Shown piece by piece: positions 24,281 to 34,947 of a stretch of 64,000 nt of DNA. Numbering within the stretch: the stretch's first letter is position 1; the number at the start of each line of letters is the position of its first letter. Source of the DNA: Paraphoma chrysanthemicola (taxonomy: Eukaryota > Ascomycota > Dothideomycetes > Pleosporales > Phaeosphaeriaceae); contig JAGMWG010000024.1 of assembly GCA_020744225.1 (NCBI GenBank), forward strand, positions 434,001 through 498,000, read 5' to 3'. Below the pieces are notes generated by a model. That model worked only from the letters and a program-made list of their open reading frames with translations, made no database searches and was not told where the DNA came from. The translations under genes and the position numbers were made by a program.

Positions 24281-24789
24281 TCGTAAGTCGAGCTTGGTCC
24301 TCTCCTTCCTGCTCTCAGTATTTCCTCGCAAGCTGGTGAATCACACTCTCGGAAAGGAGTGAATTTCTGGAGTCGTTCTTTGAATTCGACAAATGCCAAT
24401 CTAGCTATCGCTCGCTACGCCTTTGTGTTACTAGATACCTTCAACCTGCATCGATCTCGGCGCTTTGTTCATCGTCAGCAAATGCTACTGTCCATAGACG
24501 AACCCTTTCTTGTCTCCATTAATCCATGCACGTCATCTCATCATGTCATCTTAATTATTAGTAGCTCAGCACTTACGGCAATTACACAATGATGATTGGA
24601 CCCAGCACGATGACTAAAGTGGAGCGGCTGAACAAAGCAACCACGGCCGGAATTTACCGTTCCAGCTGACAACGCCATAGTCTCAGCTGCGGAGTACCTC
24701 CAATGTATATCAGGAAGAGAAGAGCTACTAAAATATGACGACGACCGCAGCATAACAAGAGAATCGACATCTGCAGCCGCCCACGGACG
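24281..24789. other. Intergenic region
   Basis: About 510 nt between the RTA1 and monooxygenase genes, same direction. No supported coding frame. Promoter of the downstream gene presumed. Confidence 0.5.
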
Positions 24790-26568
24790 ATGACTTCAAC
24801 GCAACAGGAACTTCTCGATGGCGAACCACTCGACTTGCTCATCATTGGCGCAGGTATCTACGGCATCCAAGCAGCTCGAACATATCTCACAATAAACCCC
24901 AGCCATAGCATTGTTGTTCTTGAAGCAGACGAAACGCCAGGCGGGGTATGGAGCAAGAAGCGCATATATCCGCAGTTTTATACACAGTCACCACTGGAGA
25001 TATGGGAATATTCTGACAAGCCTCTGGTGCTCAACGACGAGGACGCAAAGGTGACTTATCACGAACATTTTCCTGCCAGAGCCTTTGCACAGTACCTCGA
25101 GGACTACATTGACGAACATCACTTCAATGGGAGCCCATTGAGAGACCGATTCGTATGCAACAGCAGAGTCGAAAAGCTTCGACAGGATGGCGACTTGTGG
25201 CGAGCAATTACATATGCCGGTCAGAGCTACAAAGCGCGCAAAGTCATCGACGCAACTGGTCTCACATCGTCGCCCAACATGCCCAAATTGCCTGGCTCAT
25301 CATCCTTCTCCGGTCTCCAGATCCACTCCAAAGACTTCGGCGCCCACTCTGCTACAATTCTTACTCCGCAATCCCGCGTCGCCATCATAGGAGGCGGAAA
25401 ATCTGCTGGCGATGTCGCATATGCATGCGCCAAAGCCGGTGTTGGCAATATCCACTGGATCATACGCAAATCCGGCAATGGGCCAGCAGGCTACATTCCA
25501 GCCGATGTGCCGATCAAAAAATACGGAAACGCCAATGCAGCATTCCACACTTCGTTCGTATCCACCATCCTCGCGTCCATTTTCACCCCAGAAACATGGT
25601 GGACGTGGTTTCTCTACCACACCATACTCGGCCGCGCAATGCACAAGCTGATCTGGAAGGGTTTACATTTCGACGCATATTCGCGCGCAAAGTACGATAG
25701 ACACAATGATACGGGGTTCAAGAATCTGAAACCAGACGGCCACATGGGAATGTTTTGGCAGATCGCGAGTAGCGGCGTGAATCAGCGTGCTGATTTCTTC
25801 GACACGATTGCCGAGAAGGTCAATGTGTATCGCCAGGACATTGAACGTGTTGAGTCCACGGGTCTAGTTCTAGCAGATGGAGAGGAAGTGGAGGTAGATG
25901 TGATTATATACGCGACAGGCTGGACTCGCACACCGCCATACTTTGACGCTAAAACGGCATACGATCTCGGTCTGCCGAGTACATCTTCTAACGAGGATAC
26001 TGAAGCACGTTGGCGTGGTTTGGAGAAAGAGTCTGACGAAAAGATTGTTCAACGTTTTCCTATCCTCGCGACATCTCCAATCCCATCACAATCCTCATCT
26101 TCAAGTTCCCCGACTACGGCAGATACACCGCACACGACGCCATTCCGGCTGTATAAATCGATCTTCCCCATCCCTTCATCCTCATCGAACCCGAAAACAC
26201 CAATAATTGCATTCCTCTCCCGCACAAATCTCGCAAATCATACATACGTCTCTGAAATCGCTGCGTTGTACGCTATATCCATTCTCTCCGGCCGCGCCAC
26301 CCTCCCTTCTTCCACAGTCATGCAGCAAGACGTCTCAGACACGAATGCGTGGATGCGCCGCCGGTACCCTACGAGGGGTAGTTCGGGCTCAGAGATGTTT
26401 TTCGATGCGGTGGGGTATTCGGATGGATTGTTGAGGGAATTGGGGATGGAGTATGTCATTGAGGAACGGGGGTTGATGGGGCCGATGAGTGCGAAGGGGG
26501 TGAGGGGGATGTTGGGAGTGTATTTGGAGAGGATGGGAAAGGGAGGCGAGGGTAAGAAAGTTGTATGA
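24790..26568 (+). CDS. Flavin-binding monooxygenase-like protein
   Basis: FAD- and NADPH-dependent oxygenase of the FMO/Baeyer-Villiger-like superfamily; substrate unknown. Intronless, 592 residues. The FAD Rossmann motif is IIGAGIYG (Gly20, 22, 25), followed by GGVW. The NADPH motif GGGKSAGD is at about residues 201-208. The ATG motif (IIYATGW) is in the C-terminal half. A low-complexity Ser-rich insertion near residues 435-450 interrupts the second half. The third base is GC-rich in most of the gene. Such genes often serve secondary metabolism or detoxification; the nearby regulator, RTA1 protein and GST fit either role. Confidence 0.86.
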   Translation: MTSTQQELLDGEPLDLLIIGAGIYGIQAARTYLTINPSHSIVVLEADETPGGVWSKKRIYPQFYTQSPLEIWEYSDKPLVLNDEDAKVTYHEHFPARAFAQYLEDYIDEHHFNGSPLRDRFVCNSRVEKLRQDGDLWRAITYAGQSYKARKVIDATGLTSSPNMPKLPGSSSFSGLQIHSKDFGAHSATILTPQSRVAIIGGGKSAGDVAYACAKAGVGNIHWIIRKSGNGPAGYIPADVPIKKYGNANAAFHTSFVSTILASIFTPETWWTWFLYHTILGRAMHKLIWKGLHFDAYSRAKYDRHNDTGFKNLKPDGHMGMFWQIASSGVNQRADFFDTIAEKVNVYRQDIERVESTGLVLADGEEVEVDVIIYATGWTRTPPYFDAKTAYDLGLPSTSSNEDTEARWRGLEKESDEKIVQRFPILATSPIPSQSSSSSSPTTADTPHTTPFRLYKSIFPIPSSSSNPKTPIIAFLSRTNLANHTYVSEIAALYAISILSGRATLPSSTVMQQDVSDTNAWMRRRYPTRGSSGSEMFFDAVGYSDGLLRELGMEYVIEERGLMGPMSAKGVRGMLGVYLERMGKGGEGKKVV

Positions 26569-27071
26569 AGGGGTGGGTACGATGATATTGATGGGTGCTT
26601 GTGAGATATCTTGGCTTTCCAGTGAGGTTAGGTTCTGCTCTTGTTGAACTTTTAGTGCTGTTTGGTATTTACAAAAGTTTACAAGGTCATGTATGTATTT
26701 GATTTCCGTTGGTGTAATTTTAAATCTGAAGTTCAGTCTTCATGAAGAGCTTCTAGGGTAAGTTGGTAGCCGCCACCCCGACCATTCTCTAATTTGTTGA
26801 ATTACCCCACACCATTTGTCCCTGCATAATCTAGTCCATCGCACATCCGCGGACCCATTAAACTGACGGGCCAGATCTTTTCTGCGATCTCAAATACTCT
26901 GATCAACGACTATGACGTAACGATAGACTAGACGGAACCAGGTCCGCACCAAGTAGGCTATTTGATTTGCGACATGCTATTCATCGTCCAGAGCCGCATC
27001 ATCTCAAAAAACCTTCCTGCGCTCTAAACACACTCAAGCTTTCGTATTGTTCAGACCCAACGACGCACAAA
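26569..27071. other. Intergenic region
   Basis: About 500 nt between the monooxygenase and GST-like genes, with T-rich 3' flanking sequence near 26630-26730 and no supported gene. Confidence 0.5.
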
Positions 27072-27737
27072 ATGGAACCACTAACCCTCATCTCCGCCAC
27101 CCCTTCGCCCTTCGCGCGGATGAACCGCATCGCGCTCACGCTCAAAAGTATCCCATTCACGCTCAAGAACGAAATCCCATGGGAATCAGAGACCGAGACC
27201 CCAAAATACAACCCCCTAGAGAAACTACCCATCTTGCTATTTCCCGACGGCAGGAAACCCGTGTACGACTCCGCGCATATCCAGGACTACATTGTCGCGA
27301 AATATGCCGATCGCGAGCCCAAATTGATTACAGGGGATGTGGACCAGGATTTGGAGATACGGCAGATTGTTGTTCTGAGTGAAGGGTGTTTGGATGCGAT
27401 TGTATTGAATCGATGGGAGGGTCGACGTGAGCAGGCCGCACAGTCGAAGCTATGGATGGATCGCCAGAATCGCAAGATTGACGGCGCAATGCGCGCCTTT
27501 AATGACATGGTCGTTGAACGACAAAACGCTGGGAAAGAGTATCTTGTTGGCGAGGAGTTGACGGTTGCGGATATCGCGGCGGTAGTGACGGTCGGGTGGG
27601 TTGAGTGGGCGGGACTTAGGGAGGGATGGGGCGAGAAGTATCCGGTGTTGAAGAGGTGGTTTGACAAGCTGGATGCGAGGCAGGAGTTTGTGGAGACGAG
27701 GCCGGTCATGTTCGATTTGACGCAGAAGGTTGTTTGA
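27072..27737 (+). CDS. Glutathione S-transferase-like protein
   Basis: Single exon, 221 residues from the ATG at 27072; an upstream in-frame ATG at 26967 would add an atypical leader. N-terminal thioredoxin-like domain with SATPSPFARMNRIAL, then NPLEKLPILLFPDG and the DSAHIQDYI element that binds the gamma-glutamyl group in GSTs (about residues 66-75). C-terminal helical domain with GEELTVADIAAV, the conserved N-capping-box helix of GSTs. Likely conjugates or isomerises electrophiles using glutathione. Its 3' end overlaps the 3' end of the Ras-like gene on the opposite strand by 32 nt. Confidence 0.84.
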   Translation: MEPLTLISATPSPFARMNRIALTLKSIPFTLKNEIPWESETETPKYNPLEKLPILLFPDGRKPVYDSAHIQDYIVAKYADREPKLITGDVDQDLEIRQIVVLSEGCLDAIVLNRWEGRREQAAQSKLWMDRQNRKIDGAMRAFNDMVVERQNAGKEYLVGEELTVADIAAVVTVGWVEWAGLREGWGEKYPVLKRWFDKLDARQEFVETRPVMFDLTQKVV

Positions 27738-28524
27738 GCTGGGAAGGTGAAGGTATGGATGGAGAGGGTTTTTTGAGGACAGTGGCGAGTTTGGTGCGAA
27801 GGGATGTGGATGTGGTTTGGCTGGATTTGTATGTCTCCTCGTCGCGCTCCGTTGCGGATCGGATTCGAGCTCGCTTGATGGCGCGCATGAGTGTATACAC
27901 GGCTTCTTCAATGTCGTTTCGGTCGTGTGTCGATAATTCGAAATGCTTCATGCCCTGGCTTTGCGCCCAATCTTGCGCCAATTCGCGGTCAACTTCCCTC
28001 TTGCGCGGCGTAGTCCGAAGCACATCTGCTTTGGTACCTACGAGCACAAACTCGCAATTCCCGACTTCTCCGCGATATCTCTTGCACATCCACACATACA
28101 TGTATGCTTGGTTCGTAATCTGCTCAAAGCTTCCCCGGTTCGTCACATCGTAGAGTAGTACAACGCCAGATGCGCGGGTGAGAATGTCCATGAAAACATC
28201 TGAGCTAAAAGTTGAGTCGGCAGTGCGGATAGTGGTGGAGCTGAGATCCATGAAATCAGCATCCACGGTTTCGCCATCGATGCTCATCCGGTGTCGGGGG
28301 TCGTCGGTGAGGACGCCTGTGTAGCTGACGAAGTGGCGGCCTTTGGTGAGCTGTTGGGCATCAGATTCATCGTACCTCAAGTGAAGCATGTTTTTTGGTA
28401 GTTTGAGACCATATTCAATGAGCTAGTGAAGGTATGTGGGATTTACCATGTCTATGAAGCATGTCTTGCCGACGCGTGCTTCGCCGAAGACGACGATTCC
28501 TTCTGCCGCCGGCGGTTCCTGCAT
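27706..28524 (-). CDS. Divergent Ras-like small GTPase
   Basis: Two exons, 28524-28447 and 28350-27706 (723 nt, 240 residues). The 96-nt intron (28446-28351) was chosen because its removal places the P-loop and switch I at canonical spacing: GEARVGKTCFIDM then TKGRHFVSYTG. G1 is intact (GxxxxGKT), but G3 reads DLSST where Ras has DTAG. G4 is GTKAD in place of NKxD, and G5 is ELSTHD. The C-terminus is Ser/Lys/Pro-rich with no CaaX box, so membrane anchoring by prenylation is not expected. GTP binding is plausible; hydrolysis is doubtful because the catalytic Gln after DTAG is missing. Upstream exons cannot be excluded. Confidence 0.7.
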
Positions 28525-29251
28525 TGCATTAAAATCAATATGGCCCTGCTTGAGGAGTGTCGATTGTACTCGACGAGCTCGGAGTTTGAAGGCTCTAGTC
28601 GTGGTGTTATGCGAAGAGCAAAAGGAGCATAATTGATTGATAGGGTGTTAGCATGACAGGCGGTTCAGACGCTGAAGCGAGGCTGCATTTAAGCAATAAA
28701 TTTCGAAATAGATGCTGTTGCGTATTTGTTGGCCAAATGACAAAGATGGATGTGCGTACGAAGTGCCACGACGAAAATTATGTTCTTGCGCTCAATGTTC
28801 GCCAATATATTGTGAAGTCACGTGGTGTGAGGGTCAACTGGGGCGGAGATTAAGTGCAGCCTTGCCAAGCATCGGCGGTCGTCATCAGGCGGCCCAACAT
28901 TGCCTAGATGGACTTTTCACAACTCATGGGCGCCGGGGGTCAACGTGGAGGCCACGCGCCCTGGCCAACTGGGAACATGCGTTGATCTAGATACCTCATC
29001 CTCAGTCACTCCTGCGCTGCGTCACTGACCTTCGCACGCGCTCTTCCCTCAGCATCTGTCACAAGGGCAACCTCGGCGACCGGGAGGCAACTGCACATGG
29101 CCGTTTCATAAACAGCGACAAAAGAAGCCACTGCTTGGCTGTGCCTTCTCGACTAGAACACTTCTCCGTGCGAGTGCATCGTCTATCGCATCTATAACAT
29201 CTTCGAACACACAAGAAGACCCTGCACGTTCCTGCGTCGCGTGCGCATGCG
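28525..29251. other. Divergent promoter region
   Basis: About 730 nt between the Ras-like gene (-) and the phosphatase gene (+). No supported coding frame; presumed to hold both promoters. Confidence 0.5.
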
Positions 29252-30471
29252 ATGGCTGCGATGACGTACTACCGCGATAATCCGTACGCGCCGAAAACCA
29301 CAACGCCCCTCATCGACCTCATCCCCGACCACCGCGACGACCTCGACGTTTCGGATGAGGAGGACAGCTTCTACGGCAAGGAAGAAGACTTTCTGGTGAC
29401 CAAGGACTGGCAGAACAACATCGACCGGCTGCCGCGGCGCGTAAAGCGGTACTTTGGCGTGGGATTTGCCGTCTTCGTGATCTTCCTCATATCCTGGTGG
29501 ACGTACTTGGGACCACGGGCGGCAGCGAACAGGCAGGAGCTCAAAGACATGGACGCCACCCCGGAGATGAGCTACGGCAGCAGTTTGCGCCCGGAGTTCA
29601 AGGGCATGATCCAGGTCAAGGACATGGACGAGGAGCATCTTCCAAAGAAAGGGAAGCGCCTGGTCTTTGTTGGCGACGTCCACGGCTGCAGAGAGGAGCT
29701 AGAGCATCTGCTGAAGAAGGTCGACTTCAACCACAAGCACGACCACCTGGTCCTGACCGGCGACATGATCTCCAAGGGTAAGTAGCATGTTCGCTATCAT
29801 GCAACCTCACGCTAATCGTCCTAGGCCCCGACTCGCCCGGCGTCGTCAAGCTCATCCAGAAACTCGGCGCCTCGTGCGTGCGCGGCAACTGGGAAGACAA
29901 GCTTCTCCTCACCGTCGCCGAAGCCCAACGAAATCACCACACCACCTCCCCCGACGACCAACTCCCCGACTTCCTCCCCGAATCACACCCCCACGCCGAC
30001 CCCAGACTCCTTAAACTCGCCAAGAAATTCACTCACAAAGAGCTCGCCTTCCTCCAGCAGTGTCCCGTCATTCTCCGCGTGGGACACGTCCCCAGCCTCG
30101 GCAACCTAGTCGCCGTGCACGCCGGCCTAGTCCCCGACACGCCGCTCGAAAAGCAAGATCCCTTCCACGTTATGAACATGCGAACCATCGATCTCAAAAC
30201 CCGCATCCCCTCATCCTCACACTCGGGCACCCCCTGGGAGAAGTTCTGGAACCACCGCCAACAGAAACTGCACGCGCACGACCGCACAACCATCGTGTAT
30301 GGTCATAATCGCAAGCGCGGGCTGAATGTCCAGGAATACACCATGGGCCTGGACACTGGGTGTGTGAATGGCGAACGCCTCACCGCGCTGGTCGTGGATG
30401 GCAAAGGCAAGACGGAAATCGTGAGCGTCAAGTGCAAGAAGCAGGGCGGGTATGATAAGAAGGGAGACTAG
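29252..30471 (+). CDS. ApaH-like/Ppn2-type metallophosphatase with N-terminal membrane anchor
   Basis: PPP-superfamily phosphatase. The closest known fungal relative by motif is yeast Ppn2 (YNL217W), a vacuolar endopolyphosphatase of the ApaH-like group. Exons 29252-29777 and 29825-30471 (1173 nt, 390 residues). One transmembrane helix at about residues 69-88 would place the catalytic domain in the vacuole or lumen. Metal-binding motifs in order: GDVHG (141-145), GDMISKG (170-176), GNWED (196-200), VAVHAGL and VYGHNRKRG. GNWED replaces the GNHE of ordinary PPP enzymes. Complete and of expected length. Convergent with the cysteine-cluster gene. Confidence 0.84.
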
Positions 30472-31001
30472 GAGTCGCAGTATCATCATGTGTATTTTAC
30501 GAGTTTTGGGCGTTATGCGGTTGGAAGAGCATAATACAGGCGTTTTTTGTTTCGGGTTGTCGGGTAGGCATTATCAGGCGCATGTCATTGGGAAAGAGCA
30601 TATTGATACCAGTGTTATTAGAGGTAGACTTGCTGTTCGAACATGTAGCGAGGTATTCGAGCATGAGGAATGCATAGTTTTGGCAAGTACAACTTCTATT
30701 TCATCTCATCCACCTCGAAATACACTACTTTTACTACTTACCCAAACCGCAGCGCGGATGTCCTCGCCTGCTACTTCATACTCAAACGCAACATTGATGT
30801 TATAGCCTGGAGTTCCTCAGTCCTTCACAAAGATTCTGTTGGACGTGTAAGCATATGCAAAGACCTTCAGGAATGAGTGTGGGATGATATCACTTGAGAT
30901 GTAGTTTTATGTGAAGGAAACATTTAATTTAAGTACTACTACTAATTAAACCATCTGTAGTACCTAGTCTTGCAGCACAGACTTGAAATCCCCCTCCCCC
31001 C
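30472..31001. other. Intergenic region between convergent genes
   Basis: About 530 nt of T/A-rich DNA between two 3' ends; no gene seen. Confidence 0.55.
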
Positions 31002-33829
31002 CTACTCCTCCATCTCCATCTGCATGTTCTGGGCGTAGTTGGGAATACTAGGGTATTGTGTCTGCACCTGCTGCTGACTGGTACCCATGAAGCCCATCCC
31101 GTTGCCTTGAGACTGTTGGCCCAGCTGTCCAGCCAGCATATACCCGCCGTAAGGACTGTTATTGGCGCTCAGCTGCTGAGCCTGTTGTCTAGTCATCGCA
31201 AGCTGCCGATTCAAGCCCGCATTGTTCTGCTGCAAGCGACTAATCACCGTATTCTGCATGGCGCGAACCTGCTCCATCTGACCTAGCGAGCGCTCCAGCT
31301 CGAGGATCAGGCGACGGTGTGCTGCAAGCTGGATGTCGGTTATCTGGGACCATTGCTGTGCGACTGCGCGGTGCTGGTAGGTCGTCTCGCCGGTTTGGAT
31401 GTCGAGGGGTTGGCATTCGAGCTGGAGCATGTTGGCCATTGGATTGTTGACCTGTTTGCCGTCGGGTTTGTTGGATGTGCCGGGGCGTGGCTTCATGACG
31501 TAGATGGTGTCTCCGTCTTTGCATGCTGTGCTTGGATACTCCTTGTCCTTGATCATCACCGGGGTCAATCTGTATGCGATGTCCACGTAGCGCTCGCGAT
31601 GAGGTTTATTCGGCGTCGGCGCGGGCCAGCGGTAGATGAACTGCAGGTCGTGGCCGAAACGAAGGCCGCGCTGGGCGCAGTAGTATTCGAGGCTCGGGCC
31701 GAAGGGGGACGTGGGGGCAATGGTGAGGATGGAGAAGATGGGAATACCGCTGCGGTCATAGGTGTTGCTGTGGATGCGGAAGCGGATGGTTGGAGCGGGC
31801 ACCTTGGTCGTAGCAGGCGCGAGGGAGAGCTGGGAAAGGGTCAGTTCCTGGATTGAGAACCAGAAGAAGATATGTGCCTTTGGAGTGAGTCCGTGCCGGA
31901 TAGGGAGCTTGACGATCAGCCGCTCTTGGTCAGTATGGTCTTCTTCCTTGTCATCAAGGTCCATGTTAGTACCGTCAGGGGCATGACGCTGCTCCATAGA
32001 TGACTGGTGGGATGGCTGGCGAGATGTCTGACGTGAAGGCACCTGTGAGCCTGGAGCTGATTGCTGGCTAGAGAGCATCGAAGGCATGCCAGAGGGAGCC
32101 CGTGAAACCACTGCGCTGAAACCTGGCGCCAGGCTGCTCGTCCCGATCATTGGACCGTAGGAGGTTTGGCCCATTTGGCGGCCTGCAGGGAAGCCCGCAT
32201 AGGACCCAAGACCGATAGTGCGGGACATGGGGAAACTGTCATACCCCAGCCCAATACCCGCTTGAGTGCTTGGAATGTCTTGCGGCAGGTATTGACTTGG
32301 GTCCGAAGGTGCCATCAATCTGTCCAGGTACTCAAACCTCTGTGCCATCTCTCGTTGTTCCGTAGTCTGGCGCAAGGTCGGAACGTACTCTGAGCCGTCA
32401 GCAACATCAGACTGATCCTCAGACTCTTCCTCGGACTCTTCCTCGGACTCATCCTCGCACGGCGGGGCTCCTGACATCTGCGTCAGTTGATGATTAGCTG
32501 TCAACTCGGACATGGCGTCCGCGGAGGTTGGGAAGACTTCTGGAACATCGCGGTCGCCAAAGTCAATAGGTGAGAGCAGACTGCGTCGAGTGGAGTCGAA
32601 AGCGGGATGGGCGTTAGGTTCAGCCGACGATGCTGATGGAATTCCGCAGCTCTTGGAATTACTGGGAGATCCTGATCTCGGATCCTGGTGACCATCTTGC
32701 AAGATGTCAGCTTCTCTGGCACTCTTTGTCTATATTGGCAATGATCGTAGAAAGCAGGCCGTGCGTAACTGGGCCTCTTGCAACACGCTACTGGCTGGAG
32801 GGGCATGGCTGCGAGAACGAGAGGGGCTGTTACCGCGTGTAGCACGAGACATACCTTTTAGTTCGTCGAAAGAGGGTTCGATCTCTTCATCACCGCGTTC
32901 AATCTCCTTCTTGACGCTGCGGCCTTTGCGCTTCGTCCTGGGCTTTGCTTCAGGGCTACGGTCTGGCGACTGGTCCGCCTTGCGCTTCGTCGCATTGGAC
33001 ACTGGCATTTCATGGCTTGAGTTGTTGGGCTGCGAGGGTGCAAATGTCAAGCGCTGGGGAGAGCAATCTGCAATCGGCTTATCGTGTTTGGTACACGACC
33101 TACCCGCCTGCACACAAGCCGAACAGCTGCCCTCGGTCGTGGTCCCATCGCACTGCTGGCTGGCGGACTCGCAGCACTCGTCACAGAGCTTCCAGCACGA
33201 ATCGTGGACGTGATTCTGTTCTTGCAGTTAGCATAGTGACACTGCATGAACGATCACACCTACCGTGAGCAAGACCTTCGCCATTGAATAGTTTGGCGAC
33301 AACTCCAAGTGACAGCGGGGACAAACCCATCTTGACACGCTACCGGCAGTTGTACGCTCTCTATAGCACACACTTCTCTTATCTGCAAGGTGACGCTGCC
33401 TGTTTGTTAGTAGAGGCCACTACAGCGAGGTGATTGTCTTGTTACTGACGCTCAATTGCCTTGCTGTCGCATACGTCTTGTCGCAATGCGAACAGTCGAA
33501 TGTTGAGGAAGATGTCTCATCGGTCGCACTATCTCTTGCTGGTGCCGGAAGAGGTGAGCCAAGCGACGGCGTTGTAGCCGCTGCAGAATCCCCGGTGCCA
33601 CACTCAGCATCCACCGTCGCTTGCTGGTCACGTGGCGAATCTGCAGGAGACCCAAGCTCCGAACGCGCTGGCGAAAGCGACGAAGAATCAGAAGGCGAAG
33701 TCGGAGATGCGTGAGCCGCGATGGCGGGTCTGTACGATACGTTAGCATGCGGCGCTTTCGGGTGATGGGTTTCCAGCAGACTTACGGATCTTGAAAGCCA
33801 CGGCCATGCGCGCCTTGTGGAGGGTCCAT
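31002..33829 (-). CDS. Multi-zinc-cluster protein with conserved beta-rich domain and coiled coil
   Basis: Unrecognised nuclear-looking protein. Exons 33829-33786, 33729-33450, 33395-33264, 33215-32855 and 32710-31002 (2526 nt, 841 residues). Cysteine clusters form only after splicing: C94-x2-C97-x12-H110-x7-C118; C133-x2-C136 with later His/Cys; then C163-x2-C166-x7-C174 and C183-x2-C186-x6-C193, the latter half like a Zn2Cys6 unit. A Lys/Arg-rich segment near 215-255 suggests nuclear import. An acidic Ser/Glu repeat lies near 358-373 and a disordered Ser/Gln/Pro region to about 530. A conserved, folded-looking beta-rich block spans about 535-683, ending in KDGDTIYVMKPRPG (ubiquitin-like flavour). 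A Gln-rich coiled coil follows (about 730-790). A DNA- or chromatin-associated role is inference. Confidence 0.75.
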
Positions 33830-34947
33830 TCTGTTCTGCAATGGCTGTAACCTGAGCACATACAGTCTGTATTGCTTCGCAAAGTTGATGTGGTCTTCTT
33901 GTCTGCACGAAAGAGGTTTTCGTTCGCGGGCTGGTGTTTTGGCTGGCGCGTTGTGCGCAAAGTGCCCGCCAAGACATATGGGGCTAGCCAGGTACGTAGA
34001 AGAGCAATAAGCTATGACACACAAAGTTGTGTTGCCATTGCGATGATGTTCACCTTGATGAATGAGCGGTGAAAGTAGGAAAGGGCACGAGGAGAGATGT
34101 GTTGCAGATGAGCCATGGCCTGCCTTTACGCCGATGTCAACATAGTGGGCTGTAGAATCGCAACCAGAAGCCTACAATACTTCGAGAAAATGCGCATAAG
34201 GAGTGTTGGCAAGTACATCCTCATGAAGGTTTGCCATGCTTTTGAAGGGGCCAGAATTGTCGATAAGGTCAAATTTCTACGTGGACGCCAGAACAGCAAC
34301 ATGCAATGATAGAGAAGTAGGAAAAGATCGATGAGACTGCTTAAAGGATATGATCGAGGTTCAGTGAACAGGACGACACAAGAAAAGAATGAAATGTGAG
34401 GAATTGAGGGTGCGGCGTCTGAGAGTGAGATAGGCCGCAAGCGAGTACGCGCATGGCGATGCATATCATACTAATCCAGACCCAAGATAGCGAGAGTGTG
34501 ATACTCCCCTGTGGTCGATCACATTGGCGATATCATGTGGGTGTAGTTGGGACGTGTTGTGCTCGAACGCACCCAATGCAATCTCCGGGTTTGCATGACC
34601 ATTTCGGGTGCAATAGGAGTAATTACGAATACAGGGTGCTGTATCAGTTCATGAGCGTGATTTCCAGAATGAGACGAGATGGAATTGGTGCTGTACAGAG
34701 TAGAGATGCTGAGGAGGTGAGGTTGTGATGCATGGCCCAATCCCATCCCGGCTAGCGGCGCACTGACTCACGGCTTCCATCACGGTCACGAGACTACTTG
34801 TAACAACCTTCCCTTCATCATGCATTCACCCTCGTCCAAACACAAGAGTTTACCACTTCGACAAAGCTTCAAGGAGCTGCCTTTATATTCTCGATCTGGG
34901 ATCTGATATCAGCGCCACTAACGCGTGTTGTCGAGAGACATGCCACT
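33830..34947. other. Intergenic region
   Basis: About 1.1 kb between two minus-strand genes. Short open frames on both strands look random. No repeat or RNA gene recognised. Confidence 0.5.

Noticed and set aside
23738..24331. A long antisense frame over the RTA1 gene
   Set aside because: It is the mirror of a well-supported coding region, with no independent features.
26967..27071. An upstream in-frame ATG extending the GST-like protein
   Set aside because: Adds a His/Leu-rich leader not expected for GSTs; the ATG at 27072 starts directly at the thioredoxin-like domain.
31317..31856. A 179-codon plus-strand frame over the cysteine-cluster gene
   Set aside because: Shadow of the minus-strand gene; composition reflects the complementary codons.
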